Assembly (NCBI GenBank): GCA_018830925.1 | Contig: JAHJRK010000068.1 | Coordinates: 1-9,925, forward strand | DNA: 9,925 bases | Direction: 5' to 3' | Origin: Pseudomonadota bacterium | GTDB taxonomy: Bacteria; Desulfobacterota; Desulfobacteria; Desulfobacterales; RPRI01 | Shown: positions 6,324-9,925 of the stretch, piece by piece | Layout of the letters: each line of letters opens with the position of its first letter | How positions within the stretch are numbered: position 1 is the first letter of the stretch | Program-made: the position numbers and the translations under genes | Notes under the pieces: model-generated | The model's database searches: none | What the model was told of the DNA's origin: nothing | The model's input: only the letters and a program-made list of their open reading frames with translations

Positions 6324-8234
6324 TTATCCTTTACGAAGCTTTCTTATATCCCCTATACGGATTGTCACGTTTTTTGAATCAAAATATTCGAGAAGGGGTA
6401 TCAGGAACTTGCGTGACGCTCCTGCCATTTCCTTGAACTGCGGCGCCGACATTTCCCCGTTTTTCCGCAGAAATTCGATCATCCTGTTTTTTATGTCATT
6501 GAGATTATCCGAATGATAATAGAGATCTTCCTTAACCTTTAAGACGACCCCCTCATCAACAAGAAGCATAAGCACATCTTTTGCCCTTGCGGGATCTATT
6601 TTATGTTCCTGAACCAGTTCCTTGAAATATGGAGGTGTGAGCCCGCTTTCCTTGTAGGCGGTTATTATTTTCTTTTTTATGCTGCTCTGGTCTTCCCCGA
6701 GTGAAACCTTATGCCCTTCAAGGCGGACCATATCCTCATCAAGGGCAATATTTTTATCTTTTATCATCTGGTTGATTATTAGAATAAAAAGCTTCGGGTT
6801 CAGAAAAGCAGGCAATTTTGATTTAAGCTCCTCCTTGGGCATGCCTGCTTTAAGGAGGTTCGCCTTGTGATAAGCATCAATGAAATCGTGCATTTCTTTC
6901 TTGAGATTCTCAATACCATCCTGATGAAGATAAATTCTGCTTTCTTTATCAATCAGGACAATCTTCTTTTTCGACAGAAGATTCTGCAGGTTTCCGTCAA
7001 GATGCTTTTCGGAAATGTTTGTCATGACCTTTAAATCCGAAAAGGAGACGCCCATATATCCGGATTCGGCAACATAATAGGCAATCAATTCTTCCGGTAA
7101 AAGGGTCGAAAGGCTCTTTAAGCCTTCTGTTACTTCCGGCTTGAATCTCTTATGCTTCCGGGGGACCGGGTTAAGGATTTGCCCGCCTGCTATTGTTCTT
7201 ACGGGAGAGAAACTCCTGAGAACAAACCTGTCGTCTTTTACAACCGCTGTCGGAGAGTCGAGCCTGATCTGGGCGACAGTCTCTTCCCCGGGAAGAAGCT
7301 CTTCCCTGTCAAGCAAAACCAGATTTCCCAGTATTTCGCTTGTGCCGGTATGAAACCTCACTCGTGTACGGTTTTTGACAGGTTTTTTGTTGCTTTTAAG
7401 AAGGTGCAGGGAAACATCAAGCATGTACCCCTGGATAAGGGCGCCGGGCGTAGAAACAACTTCTCCCCGATCCACGGATGTCTTGTCAAGCCCCTGAAAA
7501 TTGATGGCTGTCCGCATGCCAGCAACAGCCTCGTTGACGCTTTCATTATGTACCTGGATTCCGCGCACTTTGGAAGTTACGCCTGAAGGATATATCATGA
7601 TTGTTTCCCCGACCTCTACTCTGCCCGATATAAGGGTGCCGGTTATAACTGTGCCGAATCCCTTCATGGTAAAAACCCTGTCCACTGGAAGACGGAACAG
7701 GCCCGAGGATGATCGTCCCGGAATTTTCGGACTAAGTTCGTCCAGAGTCTTTATGAATTCCGGGATTCCCTTTCCCGTAACAGCGGATACGGGAAGAACA
7801 GGGGCGTCGTCAAGAAAAGTATCTTTTACAAACTTCCTGATGTCATCTGTTACAAGCTCCAGCCATTCATCATCTACGAGATCCGTCTTGGTAAGGACAA
7901 CAAATCCGTATTTTACTCCTAGAAGCTGGCATATCTCCATATGCTCCCTTGTCTGGGGCATCACGCCTTCATCCGCGGCTATCACCATTGCAACAACGTC
8001 AATGCCTGTTGCTCCGGCAACCATGTTTTTTACAAACTTTTCATGTCCCGGAACATCCACAATCCCGATTCTCAGGCCGCCCGGAAGATCAAGCCACGCA
8101 AACCCGAGCTCTATCGTTATTCCCCGGAGCTGCTCTTCCTTGAGCCTGTCGGTATTTATGCCTGTGAGGGCCTTGACGAGAGTCGTCTTCCCGTGATCGA
8201 TGTGTCCGGCAGTTCCAAGAACAATCTGTTTCAC
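6324..8234 (-). CDS. selB: Selenocysteine-specific elongation factor SelB
   Basis: The protein has 636 residues, the usual size of bacterial SelB. The GTPase motifs are G1 GHIDHGKT (10-17), G3 DVPGH (60-64) and G4 TKTD (115-118), a common variant of NKxD. EF-Tu-like barrel domains follow to about residue 350. The last ~270 residues look like the four winged helices that bind SECIS RNA, ending in TIRIGDIRKLRKG. SelB carries Sec-tRNA to the ribosome at UGA codons followed by a SECIS hairpin, so the genome should encode selenoproteins plus selA, selC and selD, none of which is in this window. The start is GTG at 8234; its A-shared overlap (GTGA) with the stop of the small upstream gene implies translational coupling. 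A purine-rich AGAGAG lies a few bases upstream. Confidence 0.96.
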   Translation of the reverse strand: MKQIVLGTAGHIDHGKTTLVKALTGINTDRLKEEQLRGITIELGFAWLDLPGGLRIGIVDVPGHEKFVKNMVAGATGIDVVAMVIAADEGVMPQTREHMEICQLLGVKYGFVVLTKTDLVDDEWLELVTDDIRKFVKDTFLDDAPVLPVSAVTGKGIPEFIKTLDELSPKIPGRSSSGLFRLPVDRVFTMKGFGTVITGTLISGRVEVGETIMIYPSGVTSKVRGIQVHNESVNEAVAGMRTAINFQGLDKTSVDRGEVVSTPGALIQGYMLDVSLHLLKSNKKPVKNRTRVRFHTGTSEILGNLVLLDREELLPGEETVAQIRLDSPTAVVKDDRFVLRSFSPVRTIAGGQILNPVPRKHKRFKPEVTEGLKSLSTLLPEELIAYYVAESGYMGVSFSDLKVMTNISEKHLDGNLQNLLSKKKIVLIDKESRIYLHQDGIENLKKEMHDFIDAYHKANLLKAGMPKEELKSKLPAFLNPKLFILIINQMIKDKNIALDEDMVRLEGHKVSLGEDQSSIKKKIITAYKESGLTPPYFKELVQEHKIDPARAKDVLMLLVDEGVVLKVKEDLYYHSDNLNDIKNRMIEFLRKNGEMSAPQFKEMAGASRKFLIPLLEYFDSKNVTIRIGDIRKLRKG

Positions 8235-8401
8235 TTATCTCTCTTTCTCCAGTATTCAAGAATATATGCCACTGTAACTAAAAAAACACCCAGTCCCGCA
8301 ACATATATGATTTTCCAGTCCGGATAAAAAAACCGGGCCAATAAAACGGCGAATGCCGCACCAAGTATTATTCTTATTATAAAAACATAAAATCTGTTCA
8401 T
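8231..8401 (-). CDS. Small two-helix membrane protein, unrecognised
   Basis: This is a short frame of 56 residues from the ATG at 8401 to the TGA at 8231-8233. It reads MNRFYVFIIRIILGAAFAVL, then LARFFYPDWK, then a second hydrophobic stretch (IIYVAGLGVFLVTVAYILEY), and ends WRKRDK. This gives two membrane helices (~5-25 and ~31-48), a short FYPDW turn and a basic tail that should be cytoplasmic. GGAG lies nine bases before the ATG. The stop overlaps the selB GTG (GTGA), and upstream hemW ends 64 bases away, so it sits inside the hemW-selB transcript. The start, ribosome site, membrane pattern and overlap together argue for a real gene. I do not recognise a family, and a role in selenoprotein synthesis is not implied by position alone. 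Confidence 0.75.
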   Translation of the reverse strand: MNRFYVFIIRIILGAAFAVLLARFFYPDWKIIYVAGLGVFLVTVAYILEYWRKRDK

Positions 8402-8417
8402 AGTTTATGGCTCCCGT

Positions 8418-8467
8418 TTCGAACTTCGAACATCGAATATCGAATTTCGACTTCCGCCTCGCGCCTC
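8418..8467 (-). repeat. Heptamer element at the hemW stop codon
   Basis: Forward heptamers run in phase from 8418: TTCGAAC, TTCGAAC, ATCGAAT, ATCGAAT, TTCGACT, TCCGCCT, CGCGCCT, then CATGCCT overlapping the hemW stop codon (8466-8468). A TTCGAA-type half passes into a GCCT-ending half. On the transcribed strand the GC-rich half comes first, directly at the stop, and the TTCGA half extends towards the ribosome site of the next gene. Confidence 0.75.
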
Positions 8468-9632
8468 ATGCCTTTTCAATATCCAATTCCTTACATACAA
8501 ACTCGGCGCAAATGCTGTCAAGAAGAACCATTCCTTTTCTTGTGAGAGCGCATTTATCATCGCAGATAACTATAAGCTCCCTTTTGCTTAAATCCGATAT
8601 AATTTCCCTGAAAATATCACCGAACTTCACGTTGAATTTATCGTTAAAAAAACTGATATCTATTCCGCTCTTTTGCCTCAGGCCAAGAAAAATGGCTTCA
8701 ATAATCTGCTGTTCCCTTGTAAGAGTTTCTTTTCCTTCCACCGGAGGCGTTCCCGATTCGATCTTTTTTATATAATCCGAAACATTGTGCCTGTTCCAGC
8801 TTCGCCTTTTGCCGTAGAATGAATGAGCAGAAGGTCCGAATCCTATGTATGGAATAAATGACCAGTATTTTATGTTGTGCCTGGATTTTTTCTCTTCAGA
8901 GCGCGCGAAATTTGAAATTTCATACTGGATATAACCATTCTTTTCAAGAAAATCGCCTGTTGATCCGAACATGGAGACCGCAAGAGATTCTGAGAGGGAA
9001 GAGAATTTGCGGTTTTTCAGATCTTTATGCATCCGGGTTCCGGATTCATAGGTGAGCATGTAGCAGGAGAGATGTTCAGGTTCAAACCGGAGGGCTGTTT
9101 CAAGATCGGTAAGCCAGGATTTACCTGTCTGTCCCGGAATCCCGCTTATAAGATCAAGACCGATATTTGTAAAACCGGCAGTTCGCGCCCGTTTGATTGC
9201 CGTTTCTCCTTCTTCCGCCGAATGTATCCGGCCAAGGAATTTCAGATTGCCGTCATGAAAAGACTGAATCCCGATATTTATCCGGTTTATGCCCGATTGT
9301 CTGAAACTCTTTAATGATTCAGGCGTTACGGTCCCGGGGTTGACTTCGATTGTTATCTCGGGATCGGATGTCATTTGAAACAGGGAAAATGCTTTTTTTA
9401 TAATCCTGTGTATTTCTGTTGATTCAAGAACCGAAGGGGTGCCTCCCCCGATGTAAAGAGTATCAAACAGGAGCCCGATGTCACTGTACATTGCCATTTC
9501 GTTTGTCAGCGCATTGACAAATTCTTTAACAAGCGAGTGGTCAATGATGGAATAAAAATCGCAGTAAGGGCATTTTTTCACGCAGAAAGGGATATGGACG
9601 TATATGCCGGCAGGCCTGGTTTCTGGTTTCAA
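8466..9632 (-). CDS. hemW: HemW, radical SAM heme chaperone
   Basis: The protein has 388 residues. The radical SAM cluster motif is CVKKCPYC (Cys 17, 21, 24), followed by the SAM-binding GGGTPS (62-67). HNIKYW at 252-257 matches the HNxxYW signature that separates HemW from coproporphyrinogen dehydrogenase HemN. HemW binds heme and a 4Fe-4S cluster and delivers heme to membrane enzymes; older annotations call it an oxygen-independent coproporphyrinogen III oxidase. The start is TTG at 9632, about ten residues before the conserved YVHIPFC, which is the usual distance, but no good ribosome site precedes it because the heptamer element lies just upstream. It lies downstream of the oxidoreductase subunit and upstream of the small membrane gene and selB, all on the same strand. 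Confidence 0.93.
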   Translation of the reverse strand: MKPETRPAGIYVHIPFCVKKCPYCDFYSIIDHSLVKEFVNALTNEMAMYSDIGLLFDTLYIGGGTPSVLESTEIHRIIKKAFSLFQMTSDPEITIEVNPGTVTPESLKSFRQSGINRINIGIQSFHDGNLKFLGRIHSAEEGETAIKRARTAGFTNIGLDLISGIPGQTGKSWLTDLETALRFEPEHLSCYMLTYESGTRMHKDLKNRKFSSLSESLAVSMFGSTGDFLEKNGYIQYEISNFARSEEKKSRHNIKYWSFIPYIGFGPSAHSFYGKRRSWNRHNVSDYIKKIESGTPPVEGKETLTREQQIIEAIFLGLRQKSGIDISFFNDKFNVKFGDIFREIISDLSKRELIVICDDKCALTRKGMVLLDSICAEFVCKELDIEKA

Positions 9633-9643
9633 GTTACAGAAAA

Positions 9644-9706
9644 TCCGAATATCGAATATCGAATATCGAATTTCGCCTCACTCCTTCTGCCTCCTGCCTC
9701 TCGCCT
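9644..9706 (-). repeat. Heptamer element between the oxidoreductase subunit and hemW
   Basis: Nine heptamers run in phase on the forward strand from 9644: TCCGAAT, three ATCGAAT, TTCGCCT, CACTCCT, TCTGCCT, CCTGCCT, CTCGCCT. The element fills most of the 82-base gap between the two genes. It ends eight bases from the stop codon of the upstream gene and reaches within 11 bases of the hemW TTG. This is the clearest copy of the family and shows the same two halves as the copy at 8418. Confidence 0.8.
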
Positions 9707-9714
9707 GACACAGT

Positions 9715-9925
9715 TCATCCCTTAAACGGTTTCCCCAGTTTTATCCCCAGCTCAAGGGCTTTCCTGTTTATATCGATCAGGCCGGGCGGTATTCTTGTCT
9801 CAATGACCTTCATGATGGATTCAGGTCTTACGATTTCTATCATGCCGATCACCGCTCCAAGCATGCATATATTCAGAACAACAGGCTTTCCTATTTCGTC
9901 CATTACCGTCTGATACAGAGGAAGC
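9715..9925 (-). CDS. 2-oxoacid:ferredoxin oxidoreductase gamma subunit, 3' end (partial)
   Basis: Only the last ~70 residues are in the window; the frame stays open to the right edge, so the methionine at 9903 is internal. The visible part reads LPLYQTVMDEIGKP, then VVLNICMLGAVIGMIEIV, then a tail with DINRKALELGIKLGKPFKG and TGA. The N-x-x-x-LGA segment and the C-terminal NRKALELG are typical of the gamma (POR-type) subunits of pyruvate or 2-oxoglutarate:ferredoxin oxidoreductases. These enzymes decarboxylate 2-oxoacids to acyl-CoA and reduce ferredoxin in anaerobes. The gamma gene is often last in its operon (korDABC order), which would fit the change of function to hemW here. The substrate cannot be told from this fragment; indolepyruvate-type beta subunits share the fold. 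Confidence 0.75.
   Translation of the reverse strand, partial: LPLYQTVMDEIGKPVVLNICMLGAVIGMIEIVRPESIMKVIETRIPPGLIDINRKALELGIKLGKPFKG

Noticed and set aside
7501..8196. 231-residue open frame on the + strand
   Set aside because: It is antisense to the conserved GTPase part of selB, has low-complexity Ser/Pro/Thr-rich translation and no ribosome site, so it is a shadow frame.
6324..9925. Selenoprotein gene with an in-frame UGA near selB
   Set aside because: All genes here end at plausible family C-termini, and I see no SECIS-like hairpin placed after an internal TGA.

Overview
The window looks like chromosomal DNA of a Gram-negative anaerobe, most likely a deltaproteobacterium (Desulfobacterota) or a relative. 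The clues are a selenocysteine translation factor (SelB), HemW, the end of a 2-oxoacid:ferredoxin oxidoreductase gamma subunit, a large hybrid sensor kinase with an amino-acid-binding-type sensor, and a relic of a REP-type Y1 transposase. This assignment is inferred from gene content and protein style, not from a search.

Layout. On the + strand, 18-1166 encodes a membrane-anchored metallophosphoesterase. A good sigma70-type promoter (1262-1290) then precedes a 951-residue hybrid histidine kinase (1393-4248). From about 4250 to 5980 the DNA is poorer in genes and looks accessory. It holds a frameshifted and truncated REP-associated tyrosine transposase (RAYT) on the - strand, a promoter-like site overlapped by a perfect 9-bp inverted repeat with no convincing gene behind it, two small hairpins, a small predicted lipoprotein (5165-5533), and a run of four perfect short-loop hairpins (5666-5771). 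Two tRNA genes follow on the - strand, His(GTG) then Arg(TCG) in transcription order, with a candidate promoter.

From 6200 to the right end everything reads on the - strand. In transcription order: the 3' end of a 2-oxoacid:ferredoxin oxidoreductase gamma subunit, hemW, an unrecognised 56-residue two-helix membrane protein, and selB. The small gene overlaps the selB start (GTGA), so those two are probably translated as a pair. HemW handles heme, SelB delivers selenocysteyl-tRNA, and the oxidoreductase belongs to anaerobic carbon metabolism. They fit one lifestyle but need not form one pathway.

The most unusual pattern is a family of 7-bp-periodic elements. TTCGAAT-like heptamers pass into GCCT-ending heptamers, and the elements begin at or within 10 bases of the stop codons of selB, hemW and the oxidoreductase subunit, all in the same orientation to transcription. 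A degenerate copy lies beyond tRNA-Arg. The second is the hairpin array at 5666-5771, with three of four loops reading TAT. It may be linked to the dead RAYT nearby, but that link is only a hypothesis.
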